A DNA stretch of 64,000 bases from Chloroflexota bacterium (GTDB lineage Bacteria; Chloroflexota; Anaerolineae; UBA4142). This document shows, piece after piece, positions 34,037 through 42,922 of the stretch (positions are counted from its first letter, which is position 1; the number at the start of each line of letters is the position of its first letter). The translations under genes and the position numbers were made by a program. Under the pieces are notes generated by a model. It saw nothing but the letters and a program-made list of their open reading frames with translations, searched no databases and had not been told where the DNA came from. The stretch covers positions 81,741 through 145,740 of the forward strand of contig JACRMI010000076.1 in assembly GCA_016215025.1 (NCBI GenBank), given 5' to 3'.

Positions 34037-34798
34037 ATGCGAAAGAATGTTGTGCGGGCAAAACTGAAACAGGGCGAACCAGTATTTGGCATGATGATTA
34101 CCGAGTTCGACAGCCCTGCTCTGCCGGTTATCCTCGCCGATGCCGGACTGGACTTTTTTATTCTCGATATGGAACACGGTACGTTCACCTTGCCGAGCGC
34201 GCTCGCAATTTTGCAAACAGCGCGCCTCGCGAACATCACGCCGTTGATTCGCGTGCCGGATGGAATGTATCACGTCATCGCGCCCGTACTCGACGCCGGC
34301 GGCTTGGGCATCGTCGTGCCGCGCGTCGAAACACGCGAGGTCGCGGCGCGTTCGATTGCGGCGATGCGGTATCCGCCCCTGGGCGTCCGCGGCATTTACG
34401 GCGGCAAGGCGAACAACGAATATCGTCCAGTAAAATTGATGGACTATGTGCGCGCCGCCAACGAAGAAATTCTATCGATCATTCAGATCGAATCCAAGCG
34501 AGCCGTGGAATGCGCCGAAGAATTGCTCTCGACGCCGGGTCTCGACGGTGTGCTGGTCGGTCCCTGGGACATGGCGTTGTCGATGGGTGTCGATCCGAGC
34601 GATGCGATTGTCGGCGAGATGACGCAACATGTTTTGGACATTGCAAAGAAAAATAACGTCGCGTGCGGCATTCACGTCGGCGATCCCGCCGTCATCAAAC
34701 ACTGGCAAGCGCGGGGGATGACGTTCCTCTCGTGCCTGGGCGATCTCGAAATGCTGCGCAACTCGGCGTACGCGCTCAACAAGGCATTGCGCGCATGA
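34037..34798 (+). CDS. HpcH/HpaI-family aldolase
   Basis: A 253-residue class II aldolase. MMITEFDSPALPVILADAGLDFFILDMEHG, VIAPVLDAGGLGIVVPRVET and IIQIESKRAVECAEELL (the Glu of the metal site) and LVGPWDMALSMG are family motifs. Such enzymes split 2-keto-3-deoxy sugar acids or related hydroxy-oxo acids to pyruvate and an aldehyde. AGGAGA lies ahead of ATG 34037. The stop overlaps the ATG of the dehydrogenase gene (ATGA). Confidence 0.88.
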   Translation: MRKNVVRAKLKQGEPVFGMMITEFDSPALPVILADAGLDFFILDMEHGTFTLPSALAILQTARLANITPLIRVPDGMYHVIAPVLDAGGLGIVVPRVETREVAARSIAAMRYPPLGVRGIYGGKANNEYRPVKLMDYVRAANEEILSIIQIESKRAVECAEELLSTPGLDGVLVGPWDMALSMGVDPSDAIVGEMTQHVLDIAKKNNVACGIHVGDPAVIKHWQARGMTFLSCLGDLEMLRNSAYALNKALRA

Positions 34799-35790
34799 GC
34801 ACTCAGCACGTAGCTCGATTGTTTGGCATCGGCGATGTGCGCGTGCTCGATGAGCCGCTGCCCGCGTCGCGTGATGGTGAAGCGTTGATTCGAGTTGGCG
34901 CGGTCGGCATCTGCGGTTCCGATTTGCATTGGTTCGCCGAGGCAAGCATTGGCGATGCGAAATTGGCGTCGCCGCTTGTGCTCGGTCACGAGTTCGCCGG
35001 TACCGTCGAAAAAACAGGGGAGCGTGTTGCGGTCGATCCGTTGATCGCGTGCGGCGAATGCGAGCCGTGCCGCGAAGGAAATCCAAACTTGTGCTTGACG
35101 CAACGCTTTGCGGGTCACGGTTCGGAAGATGGCGCATTGCGCGAATACATGAGTTGGTCGCCGAGCTGTTTCTTTTCGCTGCCCGACCAGTTGACCGACG
35201 ACGATGGCGTGATGCTCGAGCCGCTTGGCGTGGCGATTCACGCCGTCGATCTTGCCCACTTGAAACCTGGGATGACGATTGGCGTGTACGGTTGTGGACC
35301 GATTGGCTTGCTCATCATCCAAGTTGCCCGTATGAGCGGCGCAACGCGCATCTTTGCGACCGACAAATTGTCGCATCGGATGGATGCCGCGCGAAATTTC
35401 GGCGCAGATGTTTTCTACGCCGACGATGCGAACGTGATCCTCACGGCGACGAATCGACGAGGGGTCGATGTGGCATTTGAGGTGGCAGGCGAAGATGCGG
35501 CGGTGGATACGGCGCTCGAAACCGTCAAGGCCGGCGGACTCGTCATTTTGGCTGGAATCCCCGAACACAAGCGCACGTCGTTCTGCGCGTCCACCGCGCG
35601 CCGCAAAGGTTTGACGGTCAAGTGGGTGCGCCGCATGAAACACACCTATCCGCGCGCGATCGATTTGGTATCGCGTGGGCTGGTCGACGTGCGGTCACTC
35701 GTCACGCATCATTTTCCGCTCACGCAGGTTGCCGATGCGTTTGCGGCGGCGGCGCGACGGGAAGGTATCAAGGTCATCGTCAAATGTTGA
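34795..35790 (+). CDS. Zinc-dependent alcohol dehydrogenase (sorbitol/threonine dehydrogenase type)
   Basis: A 331-residue MDR-family dehydrogenase. GICGSDLHWFAE has the catalytic zinc Cys, GHEFAGTVEKTGERV holds the His-Glu pair, and CGECEPCREGNPNLC is the structural zinc lobe with all four cysteines. The NAD(P) motif is GVYGCGPIGLLIIQVA. It starts at ATG 34795, overlapping the aldolase stop, and overlaps the mutarotase gene at its end. It probably oxidises a sugar or polyol of this pathway. Confidence 0.9.
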   Translation: MSTQHVARLFGIGDVRVLDEPLPASRDGEALIRVGAVGICGSDLHWFAEASIGDAKLASPLVLGHEFAGTVEKTGERVAVDPLIACGECEPCREGNPNLCLTQRFAGHGSEDGALREYMSWSPSCFFSLPDQLTDDDGVMLEPLGVAIHAVDLAHLKPGMTIGVYGCGPIGLLIIQVARMSGATRIFATDKLSHRMDAARNFGADVFYADDANVILTATNRRGVDVAFEVAGEDAAVDTALETVKAGGLVILAGIPEHKRTSFCASTARRKGLTVKWVRRMKHTYPRAIDLVSRGLVDVRSLVTHHFPLTQVADAFAAAARREGIKVIVKC

Positions 35791-36200
35791 AAACGAAATT
35801 GACTCACCCGGAAATAATTGGCGCACTGGGAAAGCTAGGACATGGCTCGCAAGTTTTGATTGCGGATGGAAATTATCCTATCGCGACCGGCACGAATCCA
35901 TCGGCGACACACGTGTTCTTGAATCTCACGCCGGGCATCGTTTCGGCGACGGATGCGTTGCGTGCCATCGTCGATATGATTGCTATCGAAAGTGCTGCGG
36001 TCATGGTACCCGATTCGGGCAAGGAGCCGGACATCTTCGACGAGTTTCGGTATAATCTGCCGCAAGGTTTAGCTTTGCGACCACTCAACCGCGCGGAATT
36101 TTATGCAACAGCACGTGATGCGAACACGGGGTTGGTGATCGCCACCGGTGAACAGCGCATCTATGCGAACATCTTGCTGACGATTGGTGTGGTGGGATAA
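35784..36200 (+). CDS. RbsD/FucU-family sugar mutarotase
   Basis: A 138-residue protein. LTHPEIIGALGKLGHGSQVLIADGNYP is the family N-terminus, in which the His and Asp take part in anomer exchange, and the C-terminus GEQRIYANILLTIGVV is also typical. Such proteins convert sugar anomers (ribose, fucose) for the next kinase or isomerase. ATG 35784 overlaps the end of the dehydrogenase gene by seven bases, and the ribokinase gene follows after five bases. Confidence 0.9.
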   Translation: MLKTKLTHPEIIGALGKLGHGSQVLIADGNYPIATGTNPSATHVFLNLTPGIVSATDALRAIVDMIAIESAAVMVPDSGKEPDIFDEFRYNLPQGLALRPLNRAEFYATARDANTGLVIATGEQRIYANILLTIGVVG

Positions 36201-36205
36201 ACGCG

Positions 36206-37117
36206 ATGGGCAAAATTATCGTCGTCGGTAGTTCCAACACAGATATGATTTTGCGTTGTGCGCATTTGCCCAAGCCGGGCGAGACAATCCTGGGAAGTGA
36301 TTTCGCCATTGCGGGCGGCGGCAAGGGCGCGAATCAAGCGGTCGCGGCGGCGCGACTTGGCGCAGACGTAACCTTCGTCGCGCGGATGGGTCGCGATGCG
36401 ATGGGCGATCAAGCGTTTGCGAATTATCGGGCGGAGGGAATCAATTGTGATTTCATCACGCGCGATGAACGAGCAGCGTCGGGTGTTGCGCTGATTATGG
36501 TCGATGCGGCGGCGGAAAACTTTATCGGCGTTGCGCCGGGCGCGAATGCGACATTGCTGCCGCAACACATTTTGGAAGCAGAATCTGTTTTTCAGTCCGC
36601 GAAGGTTTTGCTCTTGCAGCTCGAAATTCCGTTGCAAGCCATCGAGCAAGCGATCAAGCTGGCGCAGCGCTGGAATGTACAAGTGATCCTGAATCCTGCA
36701 CCTGCCCAGAACTTGTCGGATGATTTGATTCGTGATGTGATCCTGACGCCGAACGAAACCGAGATAGGGCATCTCGTCGGTTTGCCAATCAAAACGATGG
36801 ACGACGTCGAGCAAGCGGCGGCGCAGTTGTTGAGGCGCGGCGCGCGCGCAGTGATTGTCACGCTGGGAGAGCAGGGCGCATTCGTTGCAACGCCATCGTC
36901 GAGTTGTACGGTTGCAAGCTACAAGGTCGCTGCGGTCGATACGACGGCGGCGGGCGATGCGTTTAACGCGGGGCTTGCGGTTGCGCTTGCGCGTGGAGAG
37001 GAATTGTCGCCGGCGGTGCGATTCGCGTGTGCGGTTGGCGCGTTATCCGCAACACGATTTGGCGCGCAGCCCTCGTTGCCGAGGCTAGCAGAGGTCGAAC
37101 GGTTTTTATCAGCGTAG
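36206..37117 (+). CDS. rbsK: Ribokinase, PfkB family
   Basis: A 303-residue sugar kinase. GSSNTDMILRCAHLPKPGETI and GGGKGANQAVAAARLGA form the substrate-binding N-terminus. VDTTAAGDAFNAGLAVAL is the C-terminal PfkB signature with the catalytic Asp, and the ATP site is near LILTPNETE and VTLGEQGAF. It is the last gene of the sugar cluster; the RbsD-like gene just upstream supports ribose or a similar ketose/aldose as substrate. Confidence 0.92.
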   Translation: MGKIIVVGSSNTDMILRCAHLPKPGETILGSDFAIAGGGKGANQAVAAARLGADVTFVARMGRDAMGDQAFANYRAEGINCDFITRDERAASGVALIMVDAAAENFIGVAPGANATLLPQHILEAESVFQSAKVLLLQLEIPLQAIEQAIKLAQRWNVQVILNPAPAQNLSDDLIRDVILTPNETEIGHLVGLPIKTMDDVEQAAAQLLRRGARAVIVTLGEQGAFVATPSSSCTVASYKVAAVDTTAAGDAFNAGLAVALARGEELSPAVRFACAVGALSATRFGAQPSLPRLAEVERFLSA

Positions 37118-37140
37118 GGGCAGCATAACGCCGCCCCTAC
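37114..37140. terminator. GTAGGGGC hairpin after rbsK
   Basis: GTAGGGGC and its exact complement, about 11 bases apart, overlap the rbsK stop and are followed by AATTTTTC. It lies between converging genes and can serve as a terminator; the arm sequence resembles the hairpin at 9377. Confidence 0.55.
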
Positions 37141-37146
37141 AATTTT

Positions 37147-38649
37147 TCAACATCCAAGTTTGAATCGAATTGTCGTGCCTTTGCCTATTTCGCTTTCGAC
37201 CGGTTCGATGGTTCCCCCGTGTCCTTCCACGATCGCTTTGACGATGGCAAGTCCTAGTCCGCTGCCACCACTCACGCGCGTGCGCGCTTTATCGACGCGA
37301 TAAAAGCGTTCAAAGATGTGTGCTTGCGCTGCCTTCGGAATTCCGCCGCCGTTGTCCGCCACCGCGACGCACACACGCGAAGCGTTTTCTTGCCCCTGAA
37401 TGCGTACTGCTATCGCGCCGGTGTCTGCATCGGTCGATTGAATCGCATTGCCGAGCAAGTTGTAAAACACTTGCTTGAGTTGGTCGGCATCCCCACGACA
37501 TTTTGTATTTCCCTCGGTCTCAATCGTTACCACGCGATTCTTCGCCAACGGTCGCAGTGTTTCCACAACTTCGCGTCCCAGCACTGCCAGATCGACCATT
37601 TGCAGATTCGGTTTTCGTTGCGCATCCAAGCGCGTGAGTGTGAGTAAATCAGTTACGAGACGTGTGAGGCGTTGGACTTCGCGGCGCATGCCATGCAAAA
37701 CGCGACGCGTTGTGTCCGGATCGCCTTCGGGCGCGAGCAGCAACACTTCGAGCGAGCCGCTGATCGCCGTGAGCGGCGTCCGCAATTCGTGGGACGCATC
37801 GGCGACAAATTGGCGCTGCGTCGTGAACGAATCGTCCAAGCGCTCCACCATTTCGTCAAACGTCGATGCAAGCTGACCGGTTTCATCGCGGCGGTGCGGC
37901 AAATTTACGCGCTGACTGAGATCGCCCGCGGCAATGCGCCGACACACATCGACCATCAATTGTAGCGGCGCAAGCGAGGTTTGCGTGAGCCACAAGCCAC
38001 CGAGCGTTGCCAGCGACAAGGCCGCGAGAATGCCGACGATGATGACCAATTGTTGTCGCTGCAAAACTTGATCGACGACGTCGAGTGGGGTAGCGATTTG
38101 GACGACGCCGAGGATAGGTGATTCAGGCCGCGGAAATTGAATCGGCACCAGGACCGACAGGATGTCCTGTCCTGAAACGGTGGTCAAGAAACTGACTTGC
38201 TCGCCATTCAACGCGCGCCTCAGAGTTGACGCATCCGGCGCAGGAACAAGCGATTGAGTGCTCAGGTCGCCGTCGTTGGCAATCTTTGTGGCGTCCTTAT
38301 CGAAAACGACGGCCGCGTGATCTTGCCAGGTCAAATCGCGAGCGAGATTTCGCGCTATGAATTCAAATTGTGGACCTTCCAAGGTTAAAGTCGCCGTAAG
38401 CGGTGGGCGTGGTTCAATGAGCGTTGTCGCTGTGATCGGCTGTGTCGGTTCGAATGGACGCGGGAGACGGAGGTGACTGATCGAGGCACTTGCCAATGCT
38501 TGCAAGCGAGATGCTGTAGACGAAATCATAAACTCGCGCGTATCGAAATAAAGAAACGAACCCAGCGCCGTGAGAATCAACGCGAGCAAACCAACATAGA
38601 GCATCGTGAGGCGCAGACGGAGCGGCAGATCGTTCCAACGTGAGCGCAT
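37147..38649 (-). CDS. Sensor histidine kinase of a two-component pair
   Basis: A 500-residue kinase. There are two membrane helices (about 15-38 and 195-218) with a periplasmic sensor region between them, then HAMP, then the H-box SHELRTPLTAISGSLEVLLL, N-box FYNLLGNAIQST, and G-boxes DNGGGIP and GGSGLGLAIVKAIVEGHGG. The start ATG 38649 directly follows the stop of the response regulator gene. The signal is unknown; the lipoprotein and exporter genes downstream are possible targets. Confidence 0.93.
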   Translation of the reverse strand: MRSRWNDLPLRLRLTMLYVGLLALILTALGSFLYFDTREFMISSTASRLQALASASISHLRLPRPFEPTQPITATTLIEPRPPLTATLTLEGPQFEFIARNLARDLTWQDHAAVVFDKDATKIANDGDLSTQSLVPAPDASTLRRALNGEQVSFLTTVSGQDILSVLVPIQFPRPESPILGVVQIATPLDVVDQVLQRQQLVIIVGILAALSLATLGGLWLTQTSLAPLQLMVDVCRRIAAGDLSQRVNLPHRRDETGQLASTFDEMVERLDDSFTTQRQFVADASHELRTPLTAISGSLEVLLLAPEGDPDTTRRVLHGMRREVQRLTRLVTDLLTLTRLDAQRKPNLQMVDLAVLGREVVETLRPLAKNRVVTIETEGNTKCRGDADQLKQVFYNLLGNAIQSTDADTGAIAVRIQGQENASRVCVAVADNGGGIPKAAQAHIFERFYRVDKARTRVSGGSGLGLAIVKAIVEGHGGTIEPVESEIGKGTTIRFKLGC

Positions 38650-39345
38650 CTAGTCCTCCCGCCACACATAGCCAACGCCATGCACGGTGCGAAGCAAGCG
38701 CGGGGGGCGGTCGCCGAGTTTATCGCGCAAGTGACCGATGTGAACATCCACCAAGCTGGTATCGCCTGCGTAATCGTACCCCCACACGCGATCCAAAATG
38801 ACTTCGCGGCGAAAGACCTGGCGCGGATGCGTCATAAAAAATTCGAGCAGCTCAAATTCTTTGGCGGTCAATGTGATCGAATTACCAGCGCGTTCGACCG
38901 TGTGCGCTTCGCGATCGAGTGCGATGTCTGCGCCGCGCACGAGGGCCTGCGCGACCACGACGCCCCGCCGACGCAAAATCGCGCGTACGCGCCCCAACAA
39001 CTCTGCAAAGCTGAATGGCTTGGTGAGATAATCGTCTGCGCCGAGATCGAGTCCGGTGACGCGATCCGGAACTTCATCGCGCGCGGTGAGCATCAGGATT
39101 GGCACATTGCTGTTGGCGCGAACGCGTTTGCAGATTTCAAAACCGTCCAGGCCGGGCAACATCACGTCGAGAATCACTAGATCGAAGGTTTCTTGGCGCA
39201 GACGATCCAAGGCAACGCGCCCATCCATGGCGGCATCGACTTGATAACCTTCGTAGCCAAGTCCCACGCGCAGGAATTCGATGATGTTGGGTTCGTCGTC
39301 CACGGCGAGAATGCGGACTAGGTTTTCGGTTTGTGATTCAGGCAT
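38650..39345 (-). CDS. OmpR/PhoB-family response regulator
   Basis: About 231 residues. The receiver has VDDEP, the phosphorylated Asp in LVILDVMLPGLDG, the Thr in MLTARDE and the Lys in YLTKPFSFAEL. The C-terminal winged helix follows (ALDREAHTVERAGNSITLTAKEFELLEFFM, VWGYDYAGDTSLVDVHIGHLRDKLG). The start is taken at ATG 39345 (MPESQTENLV); the upstream part of the frame is poor. It is followed at once by its partner kinase. Confidence 0.94.
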   Translation of the reverse strand: MPESQTENLVRILAVDDEPNIIEFLRVGLGYEGYQVDAAMDGRVALDRLRQETFDLVILDVMLPGLDGFEICKRVRANSNVPILMLTARDEVPDRVTGLDLGADDYLTKPFSFAELLGRVRAILRRRGVVVAQALVRGADIALDREAHTVERAGNSITLTAKEFELLEFFMTHPRQVFRREVILDRVWGYDYAGDTSLVDVHIGHLRDKLGDRPPRLLRTVHGVGYVWRED

Positions 39346-39362
39346 GATGATATTACTTTTCC

Positions 39363-39432
39363 GCCACTGAATCACACAGAAATTCACAGAATAAAAATAT
39401 TGTTTCTGTGTGTTTCCGTGTGATTCAGTGGC
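39363..39432. repeat. Inverted repeat upstream of the response regulator gene
   Basis: Exact 15-bp ends (GCCACTGAATCACAC and complement) with AGAAATTCACAGAA-type inner arms. It lies between the intradiol dioxygenase-like gene and the regulator gene and could end transcription of the former. Confidence 0.6.
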
Positions 39433-39442
39433 AAAGATGTTC

Positions 39443-40141
39443 TTACTGCGGCCTTACGACAAAGTTGTACGTTGCATTATATCCATCATCGGCTTTTTGC
39501 ACATTTACGAGCAACCGCGCATTGTAGATGTTATCCCTTTGATTGCTGGCCACGTCGGGGAAAAAGAGCTGCGAGGTGAGGACATTTCCGCCAGGCGTTT
39601 GCACTTTGACATGAATGTGTTCGGTGCGACCCGGATATAGTCCTGGGACGATGGTCGTCACTTGATAACGTCCGGACGCATCGCTGAATACGTGTCCGCG
39701 CAGTCGATAACCCTGATTGTCATAGTTGCCTTGCGCATCGGCTTGCCAAAAGTCGATCTTGGCATTCGCGACGGGCTTGCAGTCAGTTGTAACAACGTAG
39801 CCGGTGAGAACAAGTTTCGTCCCCGTAACGGTCGAATCGATCAACGATGCGCGTTCGGGCGAACCGGCTTTAAAGTAGGGACCTTCGGTCAACGCCGGCG
39901 TTAGTTGTGCGGGCGCGGTGCAAGCGAGCGCGGATGCCGTATTCGACGTGGATGCGCTTGCGGTCGATGTTGGAACAGGTGTTGCGGGTGCTGCGCTGGA
40001 TTGAACGGGCGTGCTTATTTGAGGCGCAGTGGTTGGCGGCGCGACAACCGTTGGAGTTGGCGGCGTGCCAGCCGCTGCGCTAGGTCCGCAGGCGGTGATG
40101 AGTAGTGTCATCACCGCAGCGAGAAAAATCGAGCGGTACAT
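39443..40141 (-). CDS. Intradiol dioxygenase-like lipoprotein
   Basis: A 232-residue exported protein. The signal peptide ends in a lipobox, LITACGP, followed by a Thr/Pro/Ala/Ser linker to about residue 75. The domain has the intradiol ring-cleavage layout: TEGPYF (Tyr), NYDNQGYRLRGHV (Tyr), then YPGRTEHIHVKV (two His), which would form the Fe(III) Tyr2-His2 site. VPGLYPGRTEHIHV is close to the family signature. A surface-located dioxygenase acting on catechol-like compounds is plausible, but the substrate is unknown. Confidence 0.85.
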   Translation of the reverse strand: MYRSIFLAAVMTLLITACGPSAAAGTPPTPTVVAPPTTAPQISTPVQSSAAPATPVPTSTASASTSNTASALACTAPAQLTPALTEGPYFKAGSPERASLIDSTVTGTKLVLTGYVVTTDCKPVANAKIDFWQADAQGNYDNQGYRLRGHVFSDASGRYQVTTIVPGLYPGRTEHIHVKVQTPGGNVLTSQLFFPDVASNQRDNIYNARLLVNVQKADDGYNATYNFVVRPQ

Positions 40142-40154
40142 ATTTATCCTTGAT

Positions 40155-40192
40155 AGAAGCTAGGTTTCTCGCTTCGCGGAAACCTAGCTTCT
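40155..40192. terminator. Hairpin between YceI and intradiol genes
   Basis: A 14-bp perfect stem (AGAAGCTAGGTTTC and complement) with a 10-base loop that contains its own CGCTTCGCG mini-hairpin. It lies between two minus-strand lipoprotein genes. A clear T-run is lacking, so it may be a repeat. Confidence 0.5.
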
Positions 40193-40203
40193 GAATTTAG
40201 AAA

Positions 40204-40986
40204 TCAACTCCGTTGCAGAGCGACACTGATTTCAAGCTTGATGCTATCGGCGATGCTGAGCACCGAGAATACCCTGGGAATCGTCAAGCCGAATTCGCCA
40301 AACGTAAATGTGGTGGTCGCATTGCAAGTGCCTTCCGTCGTGCTTTGGGGTTGGCACGTGACTTCCCAGGTTACTGGCTTGGTGACGTTTCGAATCGTCA
40401 GATCGCCGTTCAGCTTGAACGCCACCGGTCCCGATGGGGGCAACGTGGCTGGCAAACCGCTGGTCGATTTTGGCACAAACGTCGCGGTGGGATATTGATT
40501 CGTTTCCAAAGTGCTGCGCCGCAAGTAATTATCGCGCTGACCACTATCGCTCTTGAGCGTGCTTAGATCGACGACGAATTTGCTTTCCGGTGAAACGATC
40601 GTGCCGTCGGCCTTGCCGATGATGGTGCCCGTGATAGCATTCGTCGTGCCGACTGCATCACTGGGAAGGTTCATGTTGGCAAGCTGTTCGCGCACGCGGT
40701 AACCAGCTTGGCTTTTGCCTGGGACGACGACGAGTCGAACGGTGTTGCCGGATGCTGGCGGAATCGCGGCGGCGGACGATGACGATGCGCTTGCGGGCGG
40801 TGCGCTCGTTGCAGGAACTTGCGTTGCCGTAGGCGCTGCGACCACTGTGGTTGGACTCGCTGGTACGGAAGTCGGCGCGGCGACGGGTGTTGGGTTGGAC
40901 GACGCGCCAGCCGATGAACAGGCAGTTGCCAATATGACTATGACCAAAGCAAAAAACACGTTTACTCGAACTAACGATTGAAACAT
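40204..40986 (-). CDS. YceI-domain lipoprotein
   Basis: A 260-residue exported protein. The signal peptide has a lipobox, ATACSS, followed by a Pro/Ala/Thr/Ser linker to about residue 80. The YceI-like lipocalin fold is indicated by the end of the domain: FVVDLSTLKSDSGQRDNYLR, YPTATFV, LNGDLTIRNVTKPVTWEV and FGLTIPRVFSV followed by SIKLEISVAL. YceI proteins bind isoprenoid or other amphiphilic molecules. It is encoded upstream of the intradiol dioxygenase-like gene on the same strand. Confidence 0.9.
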   Translation of the reverse strand: MFQSLVRVNVFFALVIVILATACSSAGASSNPTPVAAPTSVPASPTTVVAAPTATQVPATSAPPASASSSSAAAIPPASGNTVRLVVVPGKSQAGYRVREQLANMNLPSDAVGTTNAITGTIIGKADGTIVSPESKFVVDLSTLKSDSGQRDNYLRRSTLETNQYPTATFVPKSTSGLPATLPPSGPVAFKLNGDLTIRNVTKPVTWEVTCQPQSTTEGTCNATTTFTFGEFGLTIPRVFSVLSIADSIKLEISVALQRS

Positions 40987-41260
40987 TTATCCTCCAATGC
41001 AGCAAGTATCTGAACTTGCAATGTTGAAATATGCGGAACAGCGTCATCATTGCATTGAAAGATGAAATATCGATTAGAATTTTATAAATCATTTGCAAGT
41101 CGATATTTTCACCAGAACACACCGAGAATTCTTTATCTATTCCGATTTACGATCCGGTACAATTATACAACGTTACCTACATACCGGGACCGCCTTGTCG
41201 ATGTGGGCTGTCTGATTTTTTTCAATGAGGGTTTTCAAAATCAGAAATCCCAAACTGAAA
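40987..41260. other. AT-rich intergenic region
   Basis: About 270 bases between two minus-strand genes. It is more AT-rich than its surroundings. A TATAAT on the minus strand near 41166 lacks a matching -35 box at the usual distance. No gene is supported here. Confidence 0.4.
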
Positions 41261-42751
41261 TCAATTTGTCCAATCCATCATACGTTCGTTCTCGTACGTA
41301 AACTTGATCGATACAATATCCGTCACGTTCTTGAGCACTTGGCGCACGTTCGTACCATCGGCAGCGGCGACGAAGATTTCCCACTTGCCATTACGATCTG
41401 AAAGGAACAGAATTTGTTTGCTATCCGATGACCATGTCGGTGCGACGTTATGCACGACCGTGTCGAGCAAGAACGATGTGACCGGATCGGGGCTAGTCAC
41501 GGCGGCGCGATTGCTTCCATCCGCGTTGACCACGTTCACTTCCCAACGATCATGGGCTTGCTGCGCGAAAGCGATTTGATTGCCAGCGGGACTCACTTCC
41601 GAATCTTGAATCGGCGGCATGTACAAAATCGGCATGGCGGCGTTCTTGGTCGAGTCCCAGTATTTGCCCGATGGTCCCAACACGAGTAATGCTGAGCCGC
41701 CGTTGATGCTCGTCGACATGATGCCGACGCCGGGATCGGTGTAGACGATAGTGGTGCTATCGGTTTGCCAACTCGGCACGAAACAAAGTTGCGAACATTG
41801 CGGCTCGGACAATTTTCCAGTCGCGATTTCGACCAGACCCAGCTTCCAAATGATATTGCGGTCGTCTTTGGTTTTGTCTTGCGAAAAGACAATGGACTTG
41901 CCGTCGGGGCTAAAGCGGGGCCAGCGGGCGCGCGGTGTGGTGAAAATAATGCGCTCGTTCGAGCCGTCGGCGTTGGCGATGTAAATTCCCGGTGCCGTAT
42001 TGTCCCAGCGCGCAAAGACGATTTGCTTGCCGTCCGGCGACCACGACGGATCGATACCGTGCGAGACCTTTGTCAGATTGGTTCCATCGCCATTCACGGT
42101 GTAGATTTCGCCGCCGGTCGCCGTCTCAAAGACGATCTTGCCTTGAAAGGTCGTCGTCGAAATGGGCGTGACGGTGATCGGTACATAGAGTTTTTCGGTT
42201 GGCGTTGCGGTTGCAGCGGGATAAAGCGACACTGACTCGCCCGTGACCGTCATGCGAAACGAAATCGCCTTCGAGCTAGAGTTTGTCACCGCGATCATGT
42301 ATATGCCCGATGTGTTGAACGCACCCGCCCAATACAAATCGTGCGTGACCGAATCGGTGAGCGCATCCACATAGGGCGTCCCTCGACCAACTGGTTCGGT
42401 TTTAACATCGCTTAGCCAACTTTTCGCTTGGTCGGGCGTATAGACTGCGAATTGCAGATCTTTTGCGCCATTCGCATCGACGGTGACGGTCGCTTTCGCG
42501 TTGGATTTCGATCCGACGGGCGCGCCGCCCGGTCCACCGCTGGGCCTGCCGGGACCCGAACTATTGCTCACCGCATAATCGAAATAAAACCAGAGCGTGG
42601 TGTTCGACGCAATCGTTTGCGTTCCGGTCGGAACCATCAACGCATCATTTGGACTTGTGCCTGTCGGCGTCGCCGCAAACGCAGTCGATGCAATCGACAA
42701 TGTGACCATCAAAATGAAAAGTAGAATTATCGAACGAGATAGAGCTTTCAT
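41261..42751 (-). CDS. Exported TolB-like beta-propeller protein
   Basis: About 496 residues. A signal peptide (membrane stretch IILLFILMVTLSIASTAFA) precedes an N-terminal domain of about 170 residues and then a propeller of WD40/TolB-type blades. The repeats show the classic IDPSWSPDGKQIVFA, WPRFSPDGKSIVFS and APTWSSDSKQILFLSD patterns. ATG 42751 has GGAG seven bases upstream. It is the last gene after the MacAB-type exporter on the same strand. It may be a surface recognition or assembly protein; no enzyme motif is visible. Confidence 0.85.
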   Translation of the reverse strand: MKALSRSIILLFILMVTLSIASTAFAATPTGTSPNDALMVPTGTQTIASNTTLWFYFDYAVSNSSGPGRPSGGPGGAPVGSKSNAKATVTVDANGAKDLQFAVYTPDQAKSWLSDVKTEPVGRGTPYVDALTDSVTHDLYWAGAFNTSGIYMIAVTNSSSKAISFRMTVTGESVSLYPAATATPTEKLYVPITVTPISTTTFQGKIVFETATGGEIYTVNGDGTNLTKVSHGIDPSWSPDGKQIVFARWDNTAPGIYIANADGSNERIIFTTPRARWPRFSPDGKSIVFSQDKTKDDRNIIWKLGLVEIATGKLSEPQCSQLCFVPSWQTDSTTIVYTDPGVGIMSTSINGGSALLVLGPSGKYWDSTKNAAMPILYMPPIQDSEVSPAGNQIAFAQQAHDRWEVNVVNADGSNRAAVTSPDPVTSFLLDTVVHNVAPTWSSDSKQILFLSDRNGKWEIFVAAADGTNVRQVLKNVTDIVSIKFTYENERMMDWTN

Positions 42752-42771
42752 AAGTTTCTCCAAAGAGATAA

Positions 42772-42880
42772 CTGTCATTCTGAGCGGAGCGAAGAATCTT
42801 TTTTGGACACAGAGATTCTTCGTCGCTCATTTGAATTTGAATCTGGGATCGACTTTGAGCCTCGCGCCTCAGAATGACAG
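42772..42880. repeat. MITE-like repeat with CTGTCATTCTGAG ends
   Basis: About 109 bp bounded by exact 13-bp inverted ends CTGTCATTCTGAG / CTCAGAATGACAG. Next to the left end is CGGAGCGAAGAATC. It is related in its ends to the shorter element at 25730. It lies between the permease gene and the TolB-like gene. Confidence 0.7.
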
Positions 42881-42922
42881 TGGCAGATTACTGTTTACTA
42901 TTTACTGGCGACTGTTGACTGG

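Noticed and set aside
41155..41175. TATAAT on the minus strand as a promoter of the YceI gene
   Set aside because: No acceptable -35 box at 16-18 bases and the distance to the gene is large.
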